Assembly: GCA_016288495.1 (NCBI GenBank)
Contig: JAEEZH010000025.1
Location: 1-60,972, forward strand
DNA length: 60,972 nucleotides
Direction of reading: 5' to 3'
Origin: Lachnospiraceae bacterium
Lineage (GTDB): Bacteria > Bacillota > Clostridia > Lachnospirales > Lachnospiraceae
Position numbers and translations under genes: made by a program. Numbering within the stretch: the first letter of the stretch is position 1; each line of letters begins with the position of its first letter. The notes beneath the pieces are model-generated. The model had not been told where the DNA came from, did no database searches, and saw only the letters and a list, made by a program, of their open reading frames with translations. Of this stretch, positions 1-9,508 are shown in pieces.

Positions 1-263
1 ATGCCTATAGTCCGATCCCAAAACTGCTCCATAAAAAGCTGGGTCTGGCTGGTCAGCCTCTCATCCTCTTCAAAACACGGAATACCGGGACTTTTAATGA
101 CATAGTCATAATCATCTATGTCAAAATCCTCCCTTTTCCCTTCAAACACAGTTATACGGCTGCCGGGACAATGCTCCTTAAGGAAAGCTTCAGTAGACTT
201 TCCTTCACGACCGTATCCCCAGATTAATAAACTTTTATCATTCAATTTTTGAAGTATTCCCAC
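1..263 (-). CDS. MurD-like Mur ligase, N-terminal part (runs off the window edge)
   Basis: Not in the ORF track. Minus-strand reading from GTG at 263: VGILQKLNDKSLLIWGYGREGKSTEAFLKEHCPGSRITVFEGKREDFDIDDYDYVIKSPGIPCFEEDERLTSQTQLFMEQFWDRTIGI. GYGREGKST and the VIKSPGIP motif are typical of MurD N-termini. The neighbouring murL-type gene suggests the MurD2 type. Confidence 0.75.
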   Translation of the reverse strand, partial: MGILQKLNDKSLLIWGYGREGKSTEAFLKEHCPGSRITVFEGKREDFDIDDYDYVIKSPGIPCFEEDERLTSQTQLFMEQFWDRTIG

Positions 264-396
264 TGTTTTACCTCACTTAACACCATTTCCAATTCGGCTT
301 TACACCACCGGCGTTTCCGGCACTTCTTCTATTTCCATATTCTGTTTTAAGCAACACTCTGCACCCCACATTACTTTTAATTCACCCATAATATCA

Positions 397-1731
397 TCAG
401 CCAAGTGCACTTCTCAATTCTTCGGCAAAATCATCCGGCAGGTTATTCTCGTCATTCCATCCGTTTAAGATAGTGTCGATATCCTCCTTATCCGAAATCT
501 GATCACTGTACTTATCCGTCAGATACGAATGACCGCCTTTTTTGATGAAAGCCCCGAGGCTCGCAAGCACCTCTGACCGGGTGCCCACGCATTCAAAGGG
601 CTTCACCTCATCTATATCCGCCAGCTGTCTGAAGTAGGTTTCCATGGACTCCTTGTCAAAGAGATCCTCTCCGAAAATATCCCGCAGTTCCTCCACCGAA
701 AGAAAGGGGCTCAAAATAATATAGACAAACAGGCACTTTGGACAGTTACAACACCAGATACCCTTTTTGGAACCTGCATTACAGGATCTGAAGATTTTAT
801 GATACTTCTTCTGCTTGGAAAAGACATAAGCGATCTGTAACTCCGCCAGAGGACGCAGCAGACTGAAATAGGATATGGGCGTATCGACTATATGCGCCAC
901 ATACTCCCTGAAATCCTGCTCGAATTCAAAGCTCTTGGAATACTGATGGTTCACCTTTGAGCCCTTAACCGTAGACTCGTTGGCACTGGATTAATTTGAC
1001 AGGGCGATATACTTCATCCCGTTCAGATATGCAGTAATGACGGTGGAAAAAGCCAGCACCGCCGAAAAAGGAATATGCCCGTTAAGATATCCCTTCTGAT
1101 TCATCTCGATTATCTTTTTATCAAGAACGCGCTTTGCTTCTATAGGCTCTTCGCAGTGATCACAGACCTCCACACACTTCTTTGAAGCTTCCAGCGGATT
1201 CAGAAGATAAGGAATGATCCTTTCACCCTTCAAAGTCTCCAGGGATACCACCGAATCCTTGCCGCCGCCCACGGGAACCAGGATCCCGTCATACGCAGCT
1301 TCATCCTTCAACACCTTTACAGCTTCATCTTTCCGCGCCCTGATCTCCACCAGATCCTCTTCACTCACCTCTATGCCATTCACATACAAAAATTCCCCGA
1401 GGCCGTAATAAAAGAGCTTGCGCCACCATCTCACCTGCCACTCATCAAGCGCAGAACACTCCACCAGAATCGTCTTAGGACAGGTACACTTGTAATAGCT
1501 GATGGCTTCTGCCATTCCCAATGAAAAAATAAAGCGGTCCAATATCGCATCATCAATCACATCTGCTGCTTTTCGATCCCCCACCTTAAAATTCCATTTG
1601 GTCTCAAAGCTTTCAAGCCCGGTGATCTCATAGTGATATATAACCTTCAAAACTCCGTCTTCATAACTTTTCTCATAACGCGTGAATTTAAAATCGCTGT
1701 ATTCTTTTCTCAACTCATCAAATGAATGCAT
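397..1731 (-). pseudogene. murL: MurL-type UDP-MurNAc-L-Ala-L-Glu epimerase, split by an in-frame TAA (991-993) into ORFs 991..1731 and 397..954
   Basis: The two ORFs are in the same frame, separated by 36 nt (12 codons). The joint reads GMKYIALSN-*-SSANESTVKGSKVNHQYSKSFEFEQDF. The N-part has a PVGGGKDS motif, the C-part a cysteine cluster (CCNCPKC). Adjacent to a MurD-like ligase. Confidence 0.75.
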
Positions 1732-2434
1732 AAAGCTCCTCCAGCTTTTCTATCCTGTGATCTTCCCTCACATCTTCGAAATACGGTGCGTTTTCATATA
1801 CTCCGCCGCCTCTGATGATCCTCACCGTCTTTATGGGGATATTCCTGGAAATATAAAAATCCTTTTTCGGATTATCTCCCACATACATCATCTCACCGGG
1901 CTTGACAGCCAGTTCATCGCAAAGCAGCTCAAAGCCCTTCGCCGAAGGCTTGGCCCAGCCTTCGCCATGCTCTGCGCTTACCACTATCCCTTTTATCGCC
2001 GGGTGTTTATCCAGGCCCAGCGCTCTTATCTTGTTTCTCTGGGACACCGCGAAGCCATCGGTCAGAATGCCCGCTGCGATCCCCTTCTCGCACAGGGTCG
2101 ACAGAACATCCTCCACATCGTCATATGGCTTGTAGATCTCCCTGTCTATCTCATGTTCCCTGTACACCTTAACCAGAGAAAAAACCTCATCCTCCGTGTA
2201 CCCGTTCACACCATGCATATCCAGAAAACGGTTGAATACATTTTTGGCGCTCTCATGAAAAAGCGCCAGAAACTCCTCCCACAAAACCGCGGTATCCGAA
2301 CCTGCAAAATGCGCAAACACCCCGGTGTCACACTTTGCCAGATGTTTTGCCACAGCCGCAAATCCGCTTTTCACAAAAGAGTATTCACTTACCAGTGTAT
2401 CATCCAGATCAAAGATGATCGCCTTAGTCTTCAT
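1718..2434 (-). CDS. HAD-family hydrolase
   Basis: 238 aa; IIFDLDDTLV motif I and GDNPKKDF motif IV; overlaps the murL start. Confidence 0.85.
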   Translation of the reverse strand: MKTKAIIFDLDDTLVSEYSFVKSGFAAVAKHLAKCDTGVFAHFAGSDTAVLWEEFLALFHESAKNVFNRFLDMHGVNGYTEDEVFSLVKVYREHEIDREIYKPYDDVEDVLSTLCEKGIAAGILTDGFAVSQRNKIRALGLDKHPAIKGIVVSAEHGEGWAKPSAKGFELLCDELAVKPGEMMYVGDNPKKDFYISRNIPIKTVRIIRGGGVYENAPYFEDVREDHRIEKLEELYAFI

Positions 2435-2466
2435 TTCCGTCCTTATACTTAATCTTTTTTAACACT

Positions 2467-2548
2467 GTCATTCTGAGGTCATATAAAGATCCTTCGCTTC
2501 GCTCAGGATGACAAAAGAGCTCAGGATGACAAAAGAGCTCAGGATAAC
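2467..2548. repeat. Dispersed palindromic repeat, copy 1, with two 18-bp tandem tail units (aaaagagctcaggatgac)
   Basis: gtcattctgaggtcatataaagatccttcgcttcgctcaggatgac followed by aaaagagctcaggatgac and aaaagagctcaggataac. Confidence 0.8.
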
Positions 2549-2556
2549 AGAAGGGC

Positions 2557-5187
2557 TTAGGATCCAAGCCGGCGCTCAGCGTCCTCCACGCTCTCATAAC
2601 CGTAAAGTTTCGCAGTCTGCTCCATGGTCATATAAGCCAGATTCTTTCCCTCTCTCATAAGAGAAGTTATAAACTCTCCATACAGCGTAAGCATCATACC
2701 GGAATAAGTGGAAAGCTCTCCCCGCAGATATGTCTCATAGGATGTGTTGAAAGGAGTGTCCTCCGAGGTATGGATACTTCGCGCGTTTCCCGCAAAGGAC
2801 GGATATTCCTGCGCAAATTCCTCCATCCACTTTACCTGAATACCTACTATTGCCTCGATTATGGATTTTGTCTCCTCATCGATGACAGGAAATTCATCCT
2901 TTATCTTTTCCCATTCTTCGGGAGCCGTGCTCTCCTCCATACGGGCATATTTTTCGGATATGATATTGAGCCCGCTGCCATAAGCCAGCAGAAGATCCGT
3001 GGCAAACCTTACCAGCATCTCATGGGTCCAGTTATTATACTGGCTCAGTCTCATGATGGAAAAGGTACCCCAGTTATCCTGACACACTGCCCTGCCCCCC
3101 TCATTGGTCACCTCATCAAAAGCCGCATATTCAAGTTTGGCGATCTCCATGGGAAGATCTTCCTTCATGGCATCAAAAAATGAATAAAGCTTTTCCTCAT
3201 CCGGATATCTTTCCAGAATGTTTAAGAGTAATGCGCTTCTTTTTTCTTTTTCCATGTTTTTTCTCCGTTTTAAGCTTCTTCCTGTTGCTCCATTCATTAT
3301 CATTCCTGCCAGATCCTCAAGGTACACTTTTGTATTTTCAAAAGGGGCAGACTCTCCCGGCAAAGGAGCGGAAGCGGAAATAAATCCCGCCTCATATATT
3401 TTTTTCGCCAGATAGCAGGACAGTTCATTTACCGTGGCATCATACCCTGCAAAATCCTTTTCCAAAGGATCGGTGTTCAGCAGTTCCATTGCTTTCGCTC
3501 TTATCTCTTCCATCTTCCCGGGAATCCCGTCACCGGCATCTTTATCAGCACTTCCGTCCAATAAAGCATCACCTGCCATAATGGAAACCGCACTTGCCAT
3601 GAGCCATTTATCATGGGGCACAAATTTCCTGTTCAGATAATGACACAGCTTAAGAGCCTCCCTGAAACCATCGCCCAGTACCATTTCAAGCGAAACCTTA
3701 TCTTTTCTCAAGACCAGACGTCTCACATTATACTGGAGATTCTGCGAAAACAGAGCACAGCTCTGAGCCGTAAAGGCACGCCACAGATCATCGGGATAAC
3801 CATCCGCCACAAACCTTCTGAAGCCGCTCACATAAGCGCTCTCATCATAAAATATCTCACCGTTGACAAGGCAGCCCAATGAGATCTGGGAACAGGTACG
3901 CCACACTGTTTCAGCAGGGTCCGGACTTTTTGCATCAGAGCGCTCATTATCATAGAGTTCGATCAGCCGCTGCCCCTGTGCCTTCCCGACTATTTCCTCC
4001 ACAAAATCCTCAAAACAGAGCACGCCTGTCCTGCCCTGTCCCTGAGGCGTATTTCTTCTTTCATAACCTCTGAAGCTTTTGTCCAGAGTCTCATACCATT
4101 TTTTCAGATCCTGCGCATACAGCTCATGATCCTGCCGCCTGAGCCAGATGCACACTCCCGGTCCCCAGTCATGATCCCTGCTGTACACGTCATCAAAACC
4201 GTAACAGTCCGAACCGTACCCGAAAAGACCAAAGGCTGCTTTTTTCAAAATATCCGGATACTCTTTTTCCAGGGAAGGACGCACGACCTCTTCAAAATAG
4301 GCCCTGCAAAGCTTAAGTCCGAATCCGGCAGTCACATATCTTCCGGATCGTGACGGTCTGCCGTCATCGGTACTCCCGGTCTCATTTTGAATGAGTAGTT
4401 TTTCAACCTCATCCCTGAACTCCTTCACCCTGTAAAAATAATCAGTGCATCCGAAATTCTGATAGATGGCCGAAAGTGCCTTGTCAAAATATTCAGCCGC
4501 TCTGTCTAAATCTCCGGCTGCCTTTTCACACTCACCCAGGCCGGTCACGGCCGCAGCATAGTGGGTATCAAAAATATGTCTTCCCTCAAAAATAGCCACC
4601 GATTCATTGAGATGGGCCTTTGCTTTCTCCATATCCTTCTTTCCGTGCAGGATGGAATTACCCAGATTCGCATGGGTCACCGCCAGTTCAAAGGTATTGC
4701 CCTCACGGTGCTTTTCCACTATCTCAAGCGCTTTTTCAAGACGCAGGATCGCCTTCTCATAATCCTCCTGCTCCATATACACCAGGGACAGATTATTATA
4801 AAGGCCCGCAAAATCAAACGCGCCCGGCTCAAGCAATCTGTCATATATGGTCTCCACTTCATGATAGGCTGCAACCGCATCATCGAGAAGGCCCGCTGCC
4901 CGCTGCGCATTTGCCCGGTTGATCAGTGTCGTAGCGTACTCCTTTGTCCCGGACAGGCCCACGCTTTCCATGATGTCCAGCGTCTTATTTGAAAACAGGA
5001 TCGCTTCATCATAGCGGTTAACCTCACGGTAATATCCCACCAGCTCGTTAAGAAGGGTAAGCACAGCGCCGGTATCACCCTCGTTAACGGCAAGGGCAAG
5101 GTTCGAGGTCAGGAATTCCTCCGCCTCCCTTTCCCTGTGGTTGAGAACCATCTCATCATACTCTTTCAGGACCTTGTTGATATCCAT
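2557..5187 (-). CDS. Multidomain protein: N-terminal TPR region, central DUF4037-like nucleotidyltransferase-type region, C-terminal DUF4125-like region
   Basis: 876 aa; TPR-like helices at the N-terminus; GSDCYGFDDVYSRDHDWGPG resembles the DUF4037 catalytic-type motif; C-terminal region resembles DUF4125 from memory. Confidence 0.7.
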   Translation of the reverse strand: MDINKVLKEYDEMVLNHREREAEEFLTSNLALAVNEGDTGAVLTLLNELVGYYREVNRYDEAILFSNKTLDIMESVGLSGTKEYATTLINRANAQRAAGLLDDAVAAYHEVETIYDRLLEPGAFDFAGLYNNLSLVYMEQEDYEKAILRLEKALEIVEKHREGNTFELAVTHANLGNSILHGKKDMEKAKAHLNESVAIFEGRHIFDTHYAAAVTGLGECEKAAGDLDRAAEYFDKALSAIYQNFGCTDYFYRVKEFRDEVEKLLIQNETGSTDDGRPSRSGRYVTAGFGLKLCRAYFEEVVRPSLEKEYPDILKKAAFGLFGYGSDCYGFDDVYSRDHDWGPGVCIWLRRQDHELYAQDLKKWYETLDKSFRGYERRNTPQGQGRTGVLCFEDFVEEIVGKAQGQRLIELYDNERSDAKSPDPAETVWRTCSQISLGCLVNGEIFYDESAYVSGFRRFVADGYPDDLWRAFTAQSCALFSQNLQYNVRRLVLRKDKVSLEMVLGDGFREALKLCHYLNRKFVPHDKWLMASAVSIMAGDALLDGSADKDAGDGIPGKMEEIRAKAMELLNTDPLEKDFAGYDATVNELSCYLAKKIYEAGFISASAPLPGESAPFENTKVYLEDLAGMIMNGATGRSLKRRKNMEKEKRSALLLNILERYPDEEKLYSFFDAMKEDLPMEIAKLEYAAFDEVTNEGGRAVCQDNWGTFSIMRLSQYNNWTHEMLVRFATDLLLAYGSGLNIISEKYARMEESTAPEEWEKIKDEFPVIDEETKSIIEAIVGIQVKWMEEFAQEYPSFAGNARSIHTSEDTPFNTSYETYLRGELSTYSGMMLTLYGEFITSLMREGKNLAYMTMEQTAKLYGYESVEDAERRLGS

Positions 5188-5229
5188 ATTTTCTCCTGTA
5201 TTCCCCCCTGTCAGACCGGATGTTTGGCG

Positions 5230-5274
5230 CCCTTTAGGACGAGATTCGCTCAGAATGACAAAATGACTCAGGAT
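5230..5274. repeat. Dispersed palindromic repeat, copy 2 (degenerate)
   Basis: ccctttaggacgagattcgctcagaatgacaaaatgactcaggatat. Confidence 0.55.
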
Positions 5275-6128
5275 ATGAGCGTATCTGCCAGCCGGGCAAA
5301 CTGTGCCAGGGAAAGCACTTCTCCCCTCACATTCACATCAAGCTCCAGAGCCGACAAGGCCGAAGCCACTTCATCCTTAGTATAAGACAGCTCATTGAAA
5401 TTAGCCACTGCATTCACCAGAGTCTTCCTTCGCTGGTTGAAGGCTGCCCTTATCAGTTTAAACATCAGTTTCTCATCCTTTACCTTCACAGGTTTGTCCT
5501 CATGACAGGTGAGGGTGATCACTGCCGAATCCACGTTGGGCCTTGGTATAAAACAGTTCCTCGGCACATTCGCCGCGATGTATGGATCGGCATAATAAGC
5601 CACGGCCAAAGAAAGGGCACCGTAGTCCTTTGTGCCTTCCTTAGCCTGCATACGGTGCGCCACCTCGGACTGCACCATGACCGTTATGCTATTTAAGGGG
5701 ATCTTTTCTTCGAATAATGACATGATTATGGGGGTAGTCACATAGTAAGGCAGATTTGCCACCACTTTTATGGGCCGCCCCTGATTGTGCTCCGCTACGA
5801 TCTGATTTATGTCCAGCTTCAGCACATCCTCGTTTACCAGAATATAATTATCATACTCCGCCAGAGTCTCGTTAAGTACGGGGATCAGCATCCTGTCTAT
5901 CTCCACCGCATATACCAGGCGGGCTTTTTCACAAAGTCTCTGGGTCATGGCTCCCAGGCCGGGACCTATTTCCAGCACAAGATCATCCTCCGATATGTCG
6001 GCTGCATCAATGATCTTGTCCAGCACATGCATATCGATAAGGAAATTCTGTCCGAATTTTTTTCTTATGGAAAAATTATATTTTTGCAGGATCGCAATGG
6101 TATCCTGCGGCGTCTGTAATGTGCCCAT
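5268..6128 (-). CDS. rsmA: 16S rRNA (adenine1518/1519-N6)-dimethyltransferase RsmA/KsgA
   Basis: 286 aa; KKFGQNFLID, EIGPGLGAMT and NLPYYVTTPI motifs. Confidence 0.95.
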   Translation of the reverse strand: MGTLQTPQDTIAILQKYNFSIRKKFGQNFLIDMHVLDKIIDAADISEDDLVLEIGPGLGAMTQRLCEKARLVYAVEIDRMLIPVLNETLAEYDNYILVNEDVLKLDINQIVAEHNQGRPIKVVANLPYYVTTPIIMSLFEEKIPLNSITVMVQSEVAHRMQAKEGTKDYGALSLAVAYYADPYIAANVPRNCFIPRPNVDSAVITLTCHEDKPVKVKDEKLMFKLIRAAFNQRRKTLVNAVANFNELSYTKDEVASALSALELDVNVRGEVLSLAQFARLADTLIS

Positions 6129-6129
6129 A

Positions 6130-7644
6130 TCAGTCTATTGCCTCCTGGGCAGTGTTCTGGGCCGCAGCTTCGGCTGCAGCTATGGCGGCTGCATTTGCCG
6201 CATTAATAAGATTATTGGCCACTTCCTTGCAGTGCTCCACCGACTGGGTAGAGATGGCGGCCGACATCATGCCCGTGGCATCACCGCTTGTTCCGAAGGT
6301 TACGGTCCTGGGAACGGCCTGATAATAACTGGAATTGACCCGTACCCTTTCCTTTTCTTCACCGTTCTCTTTTACTATCTTATAATAATTTGCCGAATAA
6401 CCGGTATGCGCACTCTGGGAAGTGATATAACCCACAGGCTGGGAGGGATCCGCGATAACCTTATCCCCCTCCGGCTGCGTTTCCGAAACCACCTCGGTCT
6501 CAAAGGAAAGAGAACGGGAAGGGTCCCTGGTCTCCTTTCCGTATATGGTAAAGGTGATCTGTTTATCCTCGGAAGTGGTTCCCTGGATATATATGGGATA
6601 ATCCGTGGAATTGGTAAATTTGAAATCCTTGCTGGTGCCTGAAATGGCCGCGTCAGCCGAAATATCCACATAGGATACTATCATGGAATGATTGGAGCGC
6701 TCATCCACCTGAAGCTCTGCCCGAAGAACAGCGTTATACAGGGTAGAGGACACCTGACAGATACCTCCTCCCAAAGTCTCCACCACCAGACCCTTGCTGT
6801 AGGAACCGGCCAGATGATATCCGTTTTCTTCGGTGAAGGGACTGACACAGTTATAAACGGAAAGCTGCTGGCCGGGATACAGAAGAGTCCCGTCTATATG
6901 AGCACAGCCGTTGCGGACGTTGGCGCTTCTTCCCGCTCCGGAGGATGAAAAACCGGTGGTAAAGGTACCGAGTACATCCTTCACATTTCTGAGATCCTCT
7001 GCTGAATGCTCAGGCTCATATATCTCGGTTATCAGCTGTGTCTGTCCGTACTCATCCCTGTCCCAGAGCATCTCCATATATGTCTTTACCCTCAGAGCTG
7101 ACGCCTGGGTATTTATACGCTCTCCGCTTACGCCCTCCGTTATCTCAAAGGCGCCGCTTTTGCGTACAAGTGATGCGTCGCAGGCTTTCTCATCATAAAT
7201 GCTGCATTTTTCCTTTATTACGTTTTCTATCACGGCTTCGTCAAATTCCAGGTTTATATCAAAGATCCTGTCATGGGCAGCCAGATCCTTTTTATCCTTG
7301 TACCGGCTGATGAGATTCTTTTTATGCCCAAGGGAGTAGGCCTGATCTATTATCTCAGGGTTGGCCCAGGTCATGCCGAGCTCCGATGCCTTAAGCTCTA
7401 CGGTATTACCGCCCACAGCATCCACCTTCACTGACAGATCACCCAGTCCCCGCACATAATCCTCAATGGTCCTTTTGGCCGCAGAAGGGCTCATACCGGA
7501 CAGACATATGTCCCCGGCATAAATACCGTCGAGTATGATGTCATCATCTGCCGAAGCAAAGATCATACTGCCATGAGCAAAAATAAACACCACGGTCAGA
7601 CAGATGAGAGCATATATTTTTTTAATACTCTTTTTATATTCCAT
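6130..7644 (-). CDS. VanW family protein
   Basis: 504 aa; N-terminal membrane segment; ETLGGGICQVSSTLYNAVL is the VanW signature. Confidence 0.9.
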   Translation of the reverse strand: MEYKKSIKKIYALICLTVVFIFAHGSMIFASADDDIILDGIYAGDICLSGMSPSAAKRTIEDYVRGLGDLSVKVDAVGGNTVELKASELGMTWANPEIIDQAYSLGHKKNLISRYKDKKDLAAHDRIFDINLEFDEAVIENVIKEKCSIYDEKACDASLVRKSGAFEITEGVSGERINTQASALRVKTYMEMLWDRDEYGQTQLITEIYEPEHSAEDLRNVKDVLGTFTTGFSSSGAGRSANVRNGCAHIDGTLLYPGQQLSVYNCVSPFTEENGYHLAGSYSKGLVVETLGGGICQVSSTLYNAVLRAELQVDERSNHSMIVSYVDISADAAISGTSKDFKFTNSTDYPIYIQGTTSEDKQITFTIYGKETRDPSRSLSFETEVVSETQPEGDKVIADPSQPVGYITSQSAHTGYSANYYKIVKENGEEKERVRVNSSYYQAVPRTVTFGTSGDATGMMSAAISTQSVEHCKEVANNLINAANAAAIAAAEAAAQNTAQEAID

Positions 7645-7700
7645 GGAATTTGTTATAATAAACGCTGTGATTTTTGAAACGCCGGATCATACAGGGCCGG

Positions 7701-7814
7701 TCAAAAACCCGAAACACCCGAGATCATCAAGGGAATGATCATGGCCAGTGCCAGGATCACGATGATTATTATACTGATCACCCTGCGGTTTTTGTTTTGA
7801 AACCATTTAAACAT
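7701..7814 (-). CDS. Small single-pass membrane protein (37 aa)
   Basis: Not in the ORF track. MFKWFQNKNRRVISIIIIVILALAMIIPLMISGVSGF-stop, preceded on the minus strand by the Shine-Dalgarno-like GAAAGGATCTGTT. Confidence 0.6.
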   Translation of the reverse strand: MFKWFQNKNRRVISIIIIVILALAMIIPLMISGVSGF

Positions 7815-7842
7815 AACAGATCCTTTCTTTCAGAGGTTATTA

Positions 7843-8535
7843 ATGAAACTTCCTTTTTTAACAATATTTCTGGTATTCGTCATCATACTCACTATCAGGC
7901 TCCAGATGTCAAAGCGCAGTGAGAAGGATGTAAACAAAGAATTCTGGGACAGAGAGCTTAAGGCCAATTCAGTCCGCAGAAAAGATATCGACAATCTTCC
8001 TTACATCCCTTTTGATCCTGCCATCATCCCGGAGCATCCCGAGCTGAACGATGAGCGGGTGGACGAGTACGTCACCGAGCTCAAAGGACTCTACGGCAAG
8101 AGGATACTCAACTGTACAGGACGCACCAACACCGACCTGAAACTGGAATACGGCGCCGCAAATATCACGAAGCTCACCGAATACGATGGCAATTATACTA
8201 TTTTAGTACGTACTATTGCAAGGCTTGCGGAAAAATATCTCATCCATTCGGCCAGATTCCTGGAGGATGTTTCCACTCAGGAAGAGGGGACAGACAGCGC
8301 GGGACAGATCTCGCATCAGCAGGCATCCGTTCTCAAGGCAGACGCCGTGAAGCTTTTGGAATACGGCATATCCATAGGCACCGATGTACGCCTCAACTAT
8401 GAACTGCTGGGACAGATCTATGCGGACAACAATGATTTTGCAAAAATAGAAGGTCTCAAAACTACAGCTGAAAATCTTAAATCCCTGAGCAAAGAGCCTA
8501 TACTCAGAATGCTTGACAGACTCATGCCCGTCTGA
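7843..8535 (+). CDS. Hypothetical membrane-anchored protein
   Basis: 230 aa; N-terminal hydrophobic helix; good Shine-Dalgarno region; divergent from the VanW gene. Confidence 0.7.
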   Translation: MKLPFLTIFLVFVIILTIRLQMSKRSEKDVNKEFWDRELKANSVRRKDIDNLPYIPFDPAIIPEHPELNDERVDEYVTELKGLYGKRILNCTGRTNTDLKLEYGAANITKLTEYDGNYTILVRTIARLAEKYLIHSARFLEDVSTQEEGTDSAGQISHQQASVLKADAVKLLEYGISIGTDVRLNYELLGQIYADNNDFAKIEGLKTTAENLKSLSKEPILRMLDRLMPV

Positions 8536-8537
8536 CT

Positions 8538-9467
8538 TCACCGGCCGTTTTTCGGAAGCTTCAGCCATTCTCCCATCTTTGCATTCAGGGTCACATCATC
8601 AAACTGTGTATATCCCGACGTGGTATATAAAGTGATCTCGCCAAAATAGATCCTGTCATCCACTATATAAAAATCAACCCGAAGATGGGGATATCCTTTT
8701 GAGAGTTTTTTTGAAAGCTCCAGCAGCTCATCCAGTTTCCCGGGCTTTTGGGGAGGCTTCTTTGAAACCTTCTTTTCGTATTTTGAATATACCTCCAGCA
8801 GTTTCCAGTCCGTATCAAAAAAATATCTGGTAAAGCCTATACCCCTGTCGGAATATACAGCTATGGCCCGGGGGATCCCGTCAAAACAGAAAACCTTATA
8901 GTCCTTTATCCCTCCGCCCTTTTCTTCAAGATACTCCTCGGCGATGAGCCTCGGTTTAATATATTTATAATGCCTTTCACGACAGGAATAATAATAATTT
9001 CTCTTAAGCCGTTTTTTCAGTCTCCTGCCTTCTTCTTTTTTATCCCAGCGGGCTTTATCCTTACATATGCTGTAACCGCCGGAATCATGAGTACACTTTA
9101 AGACGAAGCGGTTCGGCAGGGTATCAAAATCGATCTCCTCAAAGCTGTCCCATACGCCTATGGTGGGAATGATATATTCCTGTCCGATCAGTCGTGCAAC
9201 ATAAGCCTTCACCTTATATTTATCAGCCATCATGGAATACTCTTTTCTGTGGTCATTGAGCTTTAACCACTGCAGCTTTTCCGTGAAAAGCTTTGGGTCT
9301 CTTAAGTTTAAGGCTGTGCCCATTTTTATTCGGTACATTAATGCCGTGTAATGCTCGTCACTGAGCAATCGGCTCAAAGGACAGGTCCTCAGCAAAAACG
9401 AAAGTACCTCACGAGGATTGGAAAGGGCTTTTTTACTGTATTTTTTAATCTTATCGGATAGCATCAC
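8538..9467 (-). CDS. TupA-like ATP-grasp family protein (polysaccharide biosynthesis)
   Basis: 309 aa; LFTEKLQWLKLNDH, ADKYKVKAYV and FVLKCTHDSGG resemble the ATPgrasp_TupA family. Confidence 0.8.
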   Translation of the reverse strand: MMLSDKIKKYSKKALSNPREVLSFLLRTCPLSRLLSDEHYTALMYRIKMGTALNLRDPKLFTEKLQWLKLNDHRKEYSMMADKYKVKAYVARLIGQEYIIPTIGVWDSFEEIDFDTLPNRFVLKCTHDSGGYSICKDKARWDKKEEGRRLKKRLKRNYYYSCRERHYKYIKPRLIAEEYLEEKGGGIKDYKVFCFDGIPRAIAVYSDRGIGFTRYFFDTDWKLLEVYSKYEKKVSKKPPQKPGKLDELLELSKKLSKGYPHLRVDFYIVDDRIYFGEITLYTTSGYTQFDDVTLNAKMGEWLKLPKNGR

Positions 9468-9508
9468 TGAAAGTATTCTCCATCTTTTTCACCCTTCTTT
9501 ATCCCGTC

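Noticed and set aside
264-396. Possible 31-codon ORF between murL and the MurD-like gene
   Set aside because: No clear Shine-Dalgarno or recognisable family; mentioned only as context.
991-993. Selenocysteine or pyrrolysine recoding to explain the murL stop
   Set aside because: The codon is TAA; Sec uses TGA and Pyl uses TAG. Mutation or sequence error is more likely.
1682-2452. 256-aa plus-strand ORF
   Set aside because: Antisense to the HAD hydrolase gene, which has clear motifs.
7674-7922. 82-aa plus-strand ORF
   Set aside because: Overlaps the minus-strand micro-protein and the start of 7843..8535; no ribosome-binding site or recognisable motif.
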